DNA of 64,000 bases from Plectrocnemia conspersa (taxonomy: Eukaryota; Arthropoda; Insecta; Trichoptera; Polycentropodidae): contig VTFK01000050.1 in NCBI GenBank assembly GCA_009617715.1, positions 1,178,001 to 1,242,000 of the forward strand. Reading direction: 5' to 3'. This document shows, piece after piece, positions 53,263 through 64,000 of the stretch (within the stretch, counting starts at the first letter, position 1; each line of letters begins with the position of its first letter). A program made the position numbers and the translations under genes. The notes below the pieces were generated by a model. The model saw nothing but the letters and a program-made list of their open reading frames with translations. It did no database searches and was not told where the DNA came from.

Positions 53263-54452
53263 TTAGAAGCATTTCCTGTTTACAATGGACGGGCCGGATT
53301 CTTCGTACTCTTGCTTGGAGATCCACATATGTTGGAAGGTGGACAAAGAAGCCAGGATTGATCCTCCGATCCAGACGGAGTATTTCCTCTCTGGTGGGGC
53401 GACAATTTTGATTTTCATGATTTGCGGAGCGAGGGCGGAAATTTCCTTCTGCATCCTATCGGCGATTCCTGGATACATTGTGGAGCCTCCTGAGAGGGCG
53501 ATGTTGGCGTACAAGTCTTTCCTGATGTCCACATCGCATTTCATGATGGATTGATAAGTGGTTTCGTGGATTCCGGGGAATTCGAGACCCAAGAATGACG
53601 GTTGGAAAAGAGCTTCTGGGCAACGGAACCTTTCGTTTCCGATGGTGATGACTTGACCGTCGGGAAGCTCGTAGCTCTTCTCCAAAGAAGAGCTAGCGGC
53701 TGCTGTGGTCATTTCTTGATCAAAGTCCAAGGCGATGTAGCAGAGTTTTTCTTTTATGTCACGAACGATTTCTCTCTCGGCGGTTGTGGTGAAGTTGTAA
53801 CCCCTCTCAGTGAGGATCCTCGTAAGATAGTCGGTCAAGTCGCGACCGGCCAAATCCAACCTGTGGATGGCATGAGGAATGGCATATCCCTCGTAGATTG
53901 GTACTATGTGCGATACACCATCCCCAGAATCCAACATGATAGCAACGCTTCTTCCCGTAGCGTACACGGAGAGTACTGCTTGGATTGATACATACATAGC
54001 CGGAATGTTGAACACCTCAAACATGATTTGAGTCATTTTTTCTCTGTAAAATAAGGTAATATTAATATGGATTAACTTATATTAAATCTGTTTTAGATTT
54101 ACCTGTTGGCTTTAGGATTGAGGGGAGCTTCTGTCAAGAGGACTGGGTGCTCTTCTGGTGCTACTCTCAATTCGTTATAGAAAGTGTGATGCCAGATGTT
54201 TTCCATATCGTCCCAGTTATGAATGATACCATGCTCGATGGGGTATTTCAAGGTGAGCATACCCCTTTTACTCTGGGCCTCGTCTCCTACGTAGGCGTCG
54301 TTCTGTCTCTTGCCAACCATCACACCCTGATGTCTTGATCTTCCGACAATCGAAGAGAACACTGCGCTGGGAGTTTCATCTCCGGCGAAACCAGCCTTGC
54401 ACATTCCAGATCCAATGTCGATGACCAAAGCGGCAACTTCTTTATCCCACAT
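53263..54452 (-). CDS. Actin-6, intact but divergent actin, opposite strand
   Basis: Exons 54452-54103 and 54043-53263, with a 59-nt intron, give 376 codons plus TAA with no disruption. Most motifs stand (Gln138, Asp155, His162, [14 protein letters not shown] end). Normally invariant sites have changed: Asn13 to Ile in the phosphate loop (DIGSG), Met48 to Lys and Gly49 to Arg in the DNase-I loop, Pro33 to Ser, Thr150 to Val, Gly151 to Ala and Gln355 to His. The intact frame argues for recent or weak selection, while the changes argue for altered ATP handling or filament contacts. AATAAA is at 53146-53151 (minus). The 3' flank aligns with actin-4 and actin-5, so the duplication carried flanks and was inverted. 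The putative UTR intron is reduced to 30 nt. Confidence 0.93.
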
Positions 54453-54464
54453 TTTGATTTAGTT

Positions 54465-54494
54465 CTGGGAAAATAATATAAACAACCAGCTTAC
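54465..54494 (-). other. Vestigial 30-nt 5'-UTR intron of actin-6
   Basis: Donor CAA|GTAAGC and acceptor TTTTCCCAG occupy the same positions as the 68-nt UTR introns of actin-4 and actin-5, but only 30 nt separate them. This is below the size usually spliced in insects, so the segment is probably retained in the mRNA. It contains no ATG. Confidence 0.6.
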
Positions 54495-54528
54495 TTGGCC
54501 GGTCGCGTATTCTTCAACTGAGCTAAAC

Positions 54529-54607
54529 TGCTTGTACTTTTATCTCAAGTGTCTTTATATACAAATTCTACCGTTCGATCGGCTCTTATCAACATTATCT
54601 AATTATG
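54529..54607 (-). promoter_or_regulatory. Actin-6 core promoter, CArG box degenerated
   Basis: On the minus strand TATATAAA starts at 54561 and an initiator CAGTTT places the start near 54529. At the CArG position, 46 bp above the TATA box, the sequence is CATAATTAGA, which does not fit the consensus. The adjacent block TAATGTTGATAAGAGCCGAT is retained. Confidence 0.65.
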
Positions 54608-54609
54608 TG

Positions 54610-55689
54610 CTTATTATAATTATTTAATTGATAAAGTGCCCAATTGTTCATTGATTTGCAACAAATTAATCTTAGAAAAACAAATAAAAAACTAATTGAA
54701 TAAATTAATTGTTTTTTCGAATAAATATACACAAATTTATCAGTTTTCTAAAATTTTTTCTTAAGTTTTAATTTCATTATCATTATTTGATAATGTTCGG
54801 ACAATATTATTAGATAGTAATAAATATAATAAAATTCTATATGTTTTGAGGGGTTGTTATTTTTGAAACTCGCGCAGTAATTACCGTAACCAAGGATGAT
54901 GATAAGGGTGAATTATTGGGACCACACAAAAGTCCTCGTTACGTCTAAAAATAGAGTTTCATGTAAATAATACGCAATTATTCTCTTGACACCGTCAGAC
55001 ACGGTCAACTACGGTCCGAGAATAGAAATTACTCGAGGCCAGAGGGCGACTCCACCAGACTAGCACCGCAGCAGATAGGAATCAACCTCACTATGCTGTC
55101 GCTGCCACAACTACAAGACCTCTGAGGATCTTCCAAAAACATCATCCCTCCGCCAGCTTCTCCACCACTGCTCGGAGAATAACAATCTCGCCCATCATAG
55201 TTTGTCGCAATATATAATATTAACTAATAAATTATTACCAGTTTCCAACGCCTTTTTTTTCGCTGCAAAGTCACATCCATAAGGGTCCGAATACCTTAAA
55301 GTTGAATTATTTCTTCTACTCAGACAGACGAACGTAAATACTAATTCTGTAGAATTAGCTAATGTAGTAATTCACGTAGAGTCGTAGATGAATAAACATA
55401 CTGTAAATGGTTTTGATTCTTCAGATTCTACCTTTTGAAAAGATAAAATACCACCAGAAGTTAGACTATCGAGTCTTTACAAAAATAAAATGTAAGTTTG
55501 TAAGTAACATATTTGACTAATGTAAATAAATTTTCTTCAATTATACGTACAATTTTTCAATTGGTTACAGCCGATTCAGTGATTGGTAACTAATAGACCA
55601 GTCAAATAAGGATTTAACCTCAGAATGAAAGATAGATAGCTAAAATTTTTGACGTTCTTAAGATGAGCTGAAAATTCTCGTAAGATCGT
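54610..55689. other. Intergenic DNA with a non-AT patch
   Basis: Bases 54990-55200 are less AT-rich and look like an inserted fragment, but no protein motif or terminal repeat was identified. The rest is AT-rich. Confidence 0.35.
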
Positions 55690-56890
55690 TTGTCCCTAGT
55701 TAAGATATCAAAGATCAATTTCCGAATCATTATCGTCATCCTCGTTTTTCGTCGCATTTGACTCAAAGACCACAAGAACAAGTTCTTTTTCCATCAAAAC
55801 CACGAAACATGCTTGTCCTTGACACTGACCACAAACTTTAGAGCATTGTAACCCTACTTTATACAGTTCTTGCAATTGCAGAAAATTCTATTCAATAATT
55901 CGTCCGGTGCTGACGACAATAAAATTGTTCTGTAAAACCCGTCTCCATTTCTCAGGTTGTAAATCCTTTCCTAACCAAGTTTGGATCTAGAAGTAAATCC
56001 GATTGATATGCTGACGAGCTGCTTCACTTGTAGGTGGAAGGGATGATAATTACACCGGTCTGTTGAGTCTTGTTGATTTGATGAATTGTGTGTATCTCAA
56101 ATTTTCAATGCTATGTTCTGATTTTGGAGCACTATACATTGCTAAAAGAACATGTGCTACATTTTCAAATAATATATTTGAAGGGCAGTTTTCCAGTTGA
56201 TATAATTCAGCTGATTGGTACAATCAGGGTGCTTCTCGAACATTTTTATAATTTGCAGTTTTCCTTTCTTAAACACCGAAGATGTGTCAAAATAAGATAT
56301 GTTCTTTAGAACGAAGATATTTGTCGAAACTTTTAGACGAATACATGCGCGTCTTTCAGAAAATTTATTGCTGATGTGATTTGGTTTGTCTTATTAAAAT
56401 AACTATCCGATCAATATCTTCTCCAACGATGATGATGGTCTCTTGTTGTTCAAATGCTCCTCTATTGCTTTTATGTTTTTACTGTAGTCGGAGCGTTGAA
56501 TACAACAACAATATTTGAACCAAAATGCGTTTTTATTGAGAACGATGAGAAAGTATCATCTTTGCTCCATACGACGCGAGGCAGAAATCCACCATCGATG
56601 AAGTATGTTACATATCCTGAATCAATTCAATAGATTTCATGGCATGCATGCTATTTACCCATTTACATAAAACCCTGTCTTGTGTACTTCGTCCCCGAGA
56701 AACTCCTCCTTTTGTCTTCATGAATTTCATTAGACATCATTTACTCAATTACCATATTGAACCAATTTCGGAATTAAATTTATCAGTGCGTCTTTCTGTG
56801 AAGAATTCGCAATAATCACGACTCGCCTATGACTGTCACCATCCGGCTCTATTGCACATTGATCTGTATAATGTCAGCTATGAGAAGCTG
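55690..56890 (-). pseudogene. Decayed copy of a repetitive insect gene family
   Basis: The minus strand retains blocks typical of a large uncharacterised protein family found in many copies in insect and other animal genomes. They are TIIIVGEDIDR, then SVFKKGKLQIIKMFEKHPD, then RYTQFIKSTRLNRP, then SLPPTSEAARQHINRIY, then QTWLGKDLQPEKW, then a cysteine-rich end FCNCKNC … CSKVCGQCQGQACF. Multiple stops and frame changes separate them, so it is not expressed as a protein. The family's multicopy nature suggests a transposon-associated gene. The function is not known to me. Confidence 0.6.
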
Positions 56891-57827
56891 GTCTAGTTTG
56901 TATCATATAATATAATATTTAATGTTTTTTTATATGTATTATTTTAATTATATATTTTTTCTAATAATCTGTTAGGTTACGATGGTCTTAATTTAATTTA
57001 AATAAATAAATAAATAAAAGATTAAAATATATTTTGTTCAAAAGTTTTACATACATATTAATTTCACTACAATACATTTTTTAACATGCATCGTTTCTAT
57101 AATTTGGAAATGGTAACATCTCTATAGTGTTAATTACAAAATATTATCTTTTGCAAAAATTATTAAGAAACTGAAAAAATCTCAAAAAGTAAATACAAAT
57201 CTTATACATAAAATATTACAAATTATCGAAAATCAGGCACTTTCTTAAATATAATACAAAACTTGACGTGATATTATTTAAATATATAATTTATAAATTA
57301 TTTTATGATTTATATATGTATAAAACGTAACAATGGTCACAAACAAAAATAAAATAGAGAGAGAACTCTTAAGAGATTGAGTTACCCTGCTGATTTACGA
57401 ACGACTAGCAATAACTATACAAGGAACACTGTAAAAAAATCCAAGCAAAAAAAGTACAAAACATGAAATAAATTACTGTAATCTAAAGATATGTACATTT
57501 ATATAATTATATAAAAAATCATTTTAAAAATGTCACGTGTTTAACAAACGTTTTTTGTACTATGCTTTAAATATACATGTATAAGAGTAGATAAGTAATT
57601 ATTTTAAGTAGACAATTAAGAAAATCGTTTCATTTTCATAATCACAGAACAAAATTTTGCAGATCAGATTTCATAAGTTAAAACGACACTAAAGGCACAT
57701 TTTGTATTGATACACTTTATATTAAACAAATGACTCACAAAGGCACGCTGTTCAAATTGACACTCGTCGAACTCACAATTTCACGTCACAAATATCATAG
57801 TATCGGCATTCAGCCCTTCCACCGCCA
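56891..57827. other. 3' UTR/3' flank of the SUN-domain gene
   Basis: AT-rich sequence downstream (in gene sense) of the SUN-domain stop codon. An ATGGTCTTAATTTAAT…AAATAAATAAATAAA segment at 56970-57018 resembles one at 22703-22735 and is probably a short dispersed repeat. No other feature is seen. Confidence 0.4.
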
Positions 57828-60800
57828 CTATCTCTCCGGTATGTTTCCGTTTGAAATGTCTCCGACCGGATTCCCGTGCACTCTAAATCTATACAGACAC
57901 GTGTAGTGTGGATGGCCGTGGTTGCTGTCTATTTGAAGTTCGATTATTTCATGACCCGGCGGAGCGTCGGGCGTATTACGGATTAAATCAACGGGGAAGT
58001 ATTGGAGAGCCCTTGAATCGTTACGATACACAAAATCCCCGAAACTAATAGGGTTCGTGTCCATTTCTTCTTGCAGTCCCTGAAAATAATATAAATATAA
58101 ATAGCACTTCTCCAGAAATCCTTCATCAAAATAATTTTTAACCCTTTGATTGCCAAAATCCGATACTGAGTTTTTGATACTTTAGTGAAATTTGACGTAC
58201 AATATAAATAATATTACCATGACTTTGAATTTCTTAGGTGCCGAGTCGATTCGCCCAGTCGGAACTAGCTCAACTGGAGTATGTTCCAATGTGAATCCGG
58301 TGACAAAAATCCTCGTATGCAGCTTGATAACTAAAACGATCGAGAATCGAATAAGAATCATTACACACAAATAATTTAAAAGCCATGTTATCAAAATATA
58401 CCCAAGCGTCCAGGGAATCCTTGAAAAGCCCAACACTTTCCCGGAGAAGTTCCCGGCTTAATAACTATCCTCGGCGAATTAGACGGCAACCAAGAAAACC
58501 AGAACGGTATCCAAGGAATGGCGCTAATAACTGCAGTCTTCGGTTGATACGATTCAGTACACCTAATCGATAGGATTTGTCCGCCGGCCGATTCCAGAGC
58601 ATAATCGACCTTTCCGGTTTTATCGGCGTCATATATCGCCAACGCTTCGTTGACGATCTTACGGATGATTTCGTCGCAATGACAACTCTTATCGGTAGTC
58701 GCAACTGAACCTACAACTGCCGCCGCATTATTCTGCCTCTGCATCAGCTCCATCTTAATAATCCTAGTCACGTCGTCGTCGATCTTCATAGTCAAAGACT
58801 GAACCGTCGCTTTAATCATCTCGTCCAAATCGCTTTTACTCACAGTCTCCTTCTTCAACCAATCTTTAACATTATTGTTCGTTAACGCAGCTCCGTCATT
58901 TTGTATACCGAAAACATTCACCAGTAAATCTTGATGCTTCTTTGTGATCAAATCCGGAATCTTATCATTGAACTCCTTATTGCTGGACAACTGTCCTTTT
59001 AAATTCGCGATTTCAAGATACAGATTATCGATAAGCTGCCGCTGATTAGCTACGTCTTCGGGATCGATCAACGGAGGCGACACTTCGAATTTCTCCACGG
59101 CTTGCTGTCTCACGATCGTCTCCGGTAAACTCTCCCGAACCTTGGCCACTATGCTGTTAATAATATCATCGGTCAGTACGAAAGGCGCCGCCTTATCCAT
59201 CACAACTTCACTCTCTTTTGCGTTGCTAAAGTATCCGGCAAACGGTAAGACTAGAGGCCATCCTAAAAGATAACCTGTAAATACAAAATCAAGATTTAAT
59301 AAGCCGAATTTATATTATACACAAATCCCTCAAAGTAAAATGAGCATAGAAAACACCATATTAGTAACGTTTAGTTCAAATACAATAAGACAAAATAAAT
59401 ACTTTACCGATTGTATGGTGTTTTCTATGGATATTTCATGTCATTTGTTTTTGAGGGAAGGATGGAATTTAAAATAAACTCACCGGCATCCTCCTCCTCC
59501 GTATTATTGATTGTTTCATTATTATTTTAATTTGAATCAAAGTCCGTCACTTGCGAGTCTTTGAAATCCATCCTCCCCTCATTATGTGTAGCGATTCATT
59601 AAGTACATGGTTATTTTTTTAACGTTTATGGGTAAAATAAGTTTAAAAATCACGAGAATTATTAATGGGCGAATTGAAAACTTTCAGTTCAGGATACAAT
59701 CAAATTTCATTCAGATATAAAGCAAAAAGTTTCAGGACAAGCGTTTTTAAATTAAAGTAAATATTAACCCTTTCGTTACAAAATTCCGATGTATCGGCTT
59801 TGCTATTTCGGTAATTGCCGGATCCTACATTATCAGTGAATAAACAATCAGTTACATTTTTAAGTTTATATAGAATATTTGCTTCAGGAAAAATTAATTT
59901 AATAAAAATGAAATGAAAGCAATGATTTTTATTATTATGTAATACATTAATATTTGCCCGGCAATCAAAGGGTTAATCAAAATTATATTTTATTTCATTT
60001 TGAACTTCAACAATTTTACTTAAAATAAAATCTGTTCACACTCTCCCAGTGATTCTGTACATTTCATAGTACACTATATTTCGATTATGGATTTTTAACG
60101 CTTTGATTGCTGAGCCTTTTGGGATCACTATCTAAATATCATTGTGCAATAAGCCCTCCTATAGCGAAGTTTCCTATAGCGTATGCGGCAGTCCCTCCTA
60201 TAGTGTAATTTTTGTTACTGTTTATCCTTTGACTTCGCTAGACGTATTCTGTGACAGGCGAAACACCGCCACACTATAACATTCCAGGGATATTCATCAC
60301 AATACAGTAAAAAAATATTTATTTTTGTATAGCCATGGAAAAAATTATGATCAAGAAAATCAATGTACGCATTTTTTTAATATATTATGTATACACTTTT
60401 CAGGGGGTTTCAACCATTCTAATGTTTTCTAAAAAAGTATTAATGAATCATAAAATGTATTTAGATATAAGACACTTTATATACAACATTCAAATTTTAG
60501 TGCATTTAAAATAATACTTAATCTTTCTAAACTTGGCTAATTTTTTATTTCAAAATTTAAATGTAAAACCAATATAAATATAATAATTTATTCAATACGA
60601 TTGTTCCACAGAGCAATCTGCTGAATTAAAAAAACAATTAGAAAAATGTCAAGCACCATATTATAAAATTCGAGAAGAAATGCAGACAGAAGATAATAAA
60701 GAATATGATCCTGTTATTAATGAAAGTGGTGATAAAATTAAGGTATTAAAAAGGTCTCGATGGAACGTGATATTGACACTGACAGTAATTAAATCCATAA

Positions 60801-63340
60801 TTACACGATTTAAGATGTTTAACCTTTATCATTATTGTTTGTTTTTAATATAATTAATATGTTTTTATTATTATCCTAAAATAAAACATACTGCAGAAAA
60901 AATTGAATAATTTATATTTATTTTTTATTATTTATTCATTGTAGGCTTACGCATTTTAAAAAAATAACTAAAAAAACTGTTGCGTTTGACTCCCCAGGCA
61001 CTCGCAAAATCAAGGACAGTGTCGCAATAAAAACATAGGGCATATGCTTGTTTACGAACTAAATACAAGGTCAATAAATACATGTAAATGGGGAAAAAAG
61101 TTTGATTTGCTGATTTCTTTAAAATTCACAAAATACAGTTGTAAGAATCTAACCCCAATTTTTGTATGGGTGCCTAGTCCCCCCTATAACGAAGTTTACA
61201 AGTTTGAAAAAAAAAAAGTTATTTACCCCTAAAACATATGTATTCAATGTTAACGTAGAATCCTTAAATCCTCGCCAAAGCAGCAAAAGTCGATATATCA
61301 AATTTCGGTAACAAAAGGGTTGAAAAATATAAAAAGTATTTTTTTTTGTTATAAATATGATATTAAACTATTTCATAATTATAATATTTTAAATTAATTG
61401 AATGACTAATATATAGTTATAATAAAATAATGCAATTAAATTCGATTAAAAGCAAAATCATAGAACTACATATAACTGGATTTATTGTATCTTCTTAACC
61501 ACTTAAGCTCCAGGGACTAACCGGTGCGCATTTGATGAATATTTTTTTAAAAACAAGCTTACGAATTTTTTTAAAATTATTAAATATAATTGTACTAGCT
61601 TCATTATTCAGTAAACCAAGTATTTTATATTAATTTAAAGAAAGAGATACAGACGCGTGAAGAAAAATAATAGGTGACTCGCTAAAAAGCCACTGGCATT
61701 TAAAGGGTTAATGTTTGATACATATGTAGAATATTTTTAGGGGTTTAAGGAGAAATATTAATTAAAAGTTTTAGTTATTATATAAATCTATATTTTTTAT
61801 TTTTTATTCTTACATTGTTCTTCATATCTTTTGACTAGTTACTAAACTAATTATTTTGTCAAAATTTGTAAAATAATACTATCGACATAATCATAGTAAA
61901 AAAAACGGAATGTGAACACACATACTGTTAATTAAAATAATAATAATAATAAAAAAAAACTAGCAAGCTAACGTTAATTGAGGTTTGTTATTGAACACAA
62001 TATTAAAAATAATAATACAACATAAATAATAATATATTAAATTATATAATCGTATATATAAAAAAATTGTATATCTTATTAAAAAATAAGTCGAGATTGC
62101 AATTTATCCCTTGCATAAACATTTGGTTGTTAATAGGTTAATTGAACTTAAATCGAACGAAACTTAATACACAAAAAAAAAAAATTAAGTAATACAATTT
62201 TAAGGGTTGACAGGCAAGTTTTGTACTTTTTCATAGCAATAACTACCTATGGACGAGATATAGTTGCCGAAGGCGGTCATTGCCTCGCCGGCTCCGGCTT
62301 TGTACTTGCTAAACGACTCGGTGAGATCTAAGTAATGCGTCATACTAGACAACTCGAATTTCTATACCTGAGAGTGGATTTTTCAAATGCAAAAATTCCA
62401 GGAGGGACAGATAGATCGACGAAAAGTCAGGAATGATACTATCGGACAATTCCATAGAAGCGATTCTGTCGTAAGACTCAGGGTATAGATAAACCACTGA
62501 AAATAGAGAAACAAACACATGTTTATTTGTGTATCTAAGCTAACTAAGTCTACCGATCTACTAATTAAAAGGTATGAATACATTTGGAAGACGATAAATC
62601 ATTCATATGTAGATAATACAAACTATACTCACACAAAAATGGAAGCAGCAATAGTAGTAGAAGCAATATCCACCATTTTCTTCTTTGGACCGTTTCTTTC
62701 ACGGTTGTCATAAGACCTAAAATCAAAATGATTTTTTAATTTTAAAAATACACACATTCATTCGCTATGAATAAAGAAATCAATCTTACCAGTCTTTTGC
62801 GTGTTTACCATCGATCTGCCGACAGAATAATATGGATATCTTATACTCGAATCTCTCCGGAAAAATCTGTTCCTCACTGTTGTTAATAATGTCATAATCG
62901 ATGTGAACGCAGCGACAAATAACTTTGTGATACGCCAACGTTGATCGGTGTATCTCGCAGTCGTTCGTTGTCTGCGAGTGTCTGTCTCGTCGTAATCGCT
63001 ATCGGCGGAATTCTAAATAAGAAACGCAAAACAAAATTTTGATATAATATTAAATATAGCGAAAGAATATGATGAAATTTAACTTACCGCATATTGTCCA
63101 TAGTTGCTACTGTACGAACGTGCGCCTGTGTCTGAGGTCCAACGTTTTCGGAGCTCTTCAGTCCGAAGTCTGAGAGCGGCGGACTCTTCTTCGTCCAAGC
63201 CGCCACTGTATACGCTCGTGCCTTGTCTGTACTGACCGAGCGACAGGCGCGACATGTTCGGAACGGCAAACTGTCCTGGCGCCAGCTCGACACGGTCTCG
63301 TGACAGATGAGAGTATGTATAATCAGTTTTTGGGTATTTA
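57828..63340 (-). CDS. koi: SUN-domain protein, klaroid/SUN1-2 type (3' eight coding exons)
   Basis: Minus-strand exons: 63340-63088, 63012-62790, 62716-62633, 62496-62368, 62327-62247, 59274-58402, 58330-58218 and 58079-57828. All splices are GT-AG and phases agree, giving about 668 residues plus stop. The first exon opens at a splice acceptor, so the true start may lie outside the window or be the Met of MSRLSLGQYRQG. SUN proteins span the inner nuclear membrane and grip KASH partners to couple nucleus and cytoskeleton. Visible parts are a basic nucleoplasmic N-terminus, a membrane segment WWILLLLLLLPFLLVYLY across exons 3-4, a weaker hydrophobic stretch in exon 2, a coiled-coil-like luminal region in exon 6, and the SUN domain from DYALESAGGQILSIRC to the end. 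Conserved Cys residues in SIRCTESY, GKCWAFQ and HYTCLYRFRVHG match the KASH-bond and intrachain cysteines of SUN1/2. One intron is only 40 nt (62328-62367) and one is about 3 kb. Confidence 0.92.
59325..59459. repeat. Inverted repeat within the SUN-gene intron
   Basis: CATAGAAAACACCATA (59345-59360) is exactly mirrored by TATGGTGTTTTCTATG (59414-59429). Outer arms CCCTCAAA (59327) and TTTGAGGG (about 59450) continue the pairing with gaps. It is about 130 bp, probably a MITE. Confidence 0.7.
59764..61323. mobile_element. Possible TTAA-type (piggyBac-like) element, about 1.55 kb
   Basis: TTAA then CCCTTTCGTTACAAAATTCC at 59764 faces an inverted end around 61286-61319 that reads, on the other strand, CCCTTTTGTTACCGAAATTT then GATATATCGACTTTTGCT. 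The pairing covers about 38 bp. TTAA on the left against TTGA on the right fits a decayed TTAA duplication. No transposase is recognisable inside. The two ends could instead belong to separate solo MITEs, since further CCCTTTGATTGCC ends with TTAA occur at 58138 and 59973. Confidence 0.45.
60585..60846 (+). other. Coding-like scrap of unknown origin
   Basis: After an acceptor-like TTGTTCCACAG a frame of about 80 codons is open: it begins EQSAELKKQLEKCQAPYYK, continues with IREEMQTEDNKEYDPV, and ends with hydrophobic residues and TAA. Its helical, charged character differs from random AT-rich DNA. I do not recognise the family. It lies antisense within the SUN-gene intron, so it may be an exon remnant carried by a mobile element or a pseudogene fragment. 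Confidence 0.35.
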
Positions 63341-64000
63341 CTAAAAAAAAAACAAAAAAATTACTAACATTATTATATATGAAATCTGTGTATTTACATT
63401 CTATTTTTCGGTTAGGTCTAGCGATAATATTTTTTTACGGTACATTATGCTTCGAATTTCAAGTCCCATGCATTTATTTTAATAATATTATGCAGAAATA
63501 TACTCAGATAATAATCTAGTATAGATTTAGTTTATAATAAAACACATATATTTTTCAGAACGTAATAACAGCTGTAAAAATTTATGGAGTCATTTTTTGA
63601 ATTCATAATAAGGTACAGCATTAACGTTTTACTCAATTAACACTTTATGAGCCAATCACGCCATAAGGCGTCAACTGCTATTTGGGACATAATTTCAGTT
63701 TTTTTCTATGAACTATATTAAAAAATATGAATTTTCTTAGTGCAAAGAAATAAAAAACTTTTCTACGAAAAAGAAACCTTTTAGTTTACACATTCTATAT
63801 TATACATGATTAGAACATGTAGATTATTGGATAAAATTAAAATAATATAATAAAAACATAAAATGGAACAAATTAAAATTAATCACATTATTTTTAAATA
63901 ATAGAAAAAAAAAAAATTAAATAGCAAAAATATGCATAAGACATAGAACAAGTAAGTGTATGTACAACATACATAAAAAAAAAAACTACTTTTCAATGAG
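63341..64000. other. Upstream intron of the SUN-domain gene, AT-rich
   Basis: On the minus strand a T-rich tract and TTTTAG acceptor end at 63341, so this stretch is intron or 5' flank. A TTAACACTTTATGAGCC word near 63638 resembles the MITE ends of the 58-61 kb region. No exon was recognised. Confidence 0.45.

Larger units (their letters stand above)
59275..62246 (-). other. Large intron of the SUN-domain gene
   Basis: About 2.97 kb between coding exons 5 and 6. It contains a 16-bp-arm inverted repeat (59345-59429), several TTAA-CCCTTT MITE ends, CCTCCTATAGCGAAG/CCCCCTATAACGAAG words at 60153, 60196 and 61180, and one coding-like scrap (60585-60846). If the donor at 62246 is not used, translation would run 16 more codons to a stop at about 62199, giving a short membrane-anchored form without a SUN domain. 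There is no direct evidence for that isoform. Confidence 0.6.

Noticed and set aside
58182..58704. Additional minus-strand frames inside the SUN-domain region
   Set aside because: They are pieces of exons read through introns or in the wrong frame. The eight-exon model with matching phases accounts for them.

Overview
This window is nuclear DNA from an insect. The evidence is short GT-AG introns, TATA/initiator core promoters, an AT-rich background crowded with transposon relics, and single-copy genes whose closest recognisable relatives are insect ones. The order cannot be fixed from sequence alone; a beetle or similar holometabolan is a guess. Only about a tenth of the window is coding.

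The central feature is a dispersed cluster of six actin genes between about 15.3 and 54.6 kb, numbered here 1 to 6. Actin-1 (15638-16851, +) is a canonical cytoplasmic actin in a GC-rich island. Actin-2 (32083-33272, +) and actin-5 (46727-47916, +) are intact 376-residue paralogues. Actin-3 (36149-37341, +) is strongly diverged and has a nonsense codon near its end. Actin-4 (42066-43254, +) carries a one-base deletion in exon 1. Actin-6 (53263-54452, -) is open throughout but has changes in the nucleotide loop and DNase-I loop. All six keep the intron that splits the Arg117-equivalent codon. It is 83 nt in actin-1 and exactly 59 nt in the other five. Actin-1, -2 and -5 each have a perfect CArg-type box (CC(A/T)6GG) 46-47 bp upstream of the TATA box. 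The two TATA-bearing degenerate copies (4 and 6) have lost it.

Two other genes are well supported, both on the minus strand. One is a two-exon lipid droplet-associated hydrolase (LDAH) at 23130-24692. The other is the 3' eight coding exons of a SUN-domain nuclear envelope protein (klaroid/SUN1-2 type) at 57828-63340, whose 5' end lies beyond the window.

The rest is intergenic or intronic and transposon-rich. It holds a composite non-coding repeat present in at least nine copies, mostly between the actin genes. It also holds several short inverted-repeat elements (MITEs) with visible target duplications, a mariner C-terminal relic at 10 kb, a mariner/Tc1 chimera at 44 kb, jockey-type reverse transcriptase fragments at 0.9 kb and 52 kb (the latter with a MITE inserted in it), a decayed repetitive gene at 55.7-56.9 kb, a degenerate tandem array at 39.5 kb and a tRNA-like/SINE head at 20.3 kb. 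No rRNA gene, CRISPR array or bacterial-type operon is present.

I found no unknown multi-gene system. The most interesting content is the actin cluster as a case of serial duplication, with promoter decay tracking protein decay, and the recurring composite repeat that fills the spaces between copies.
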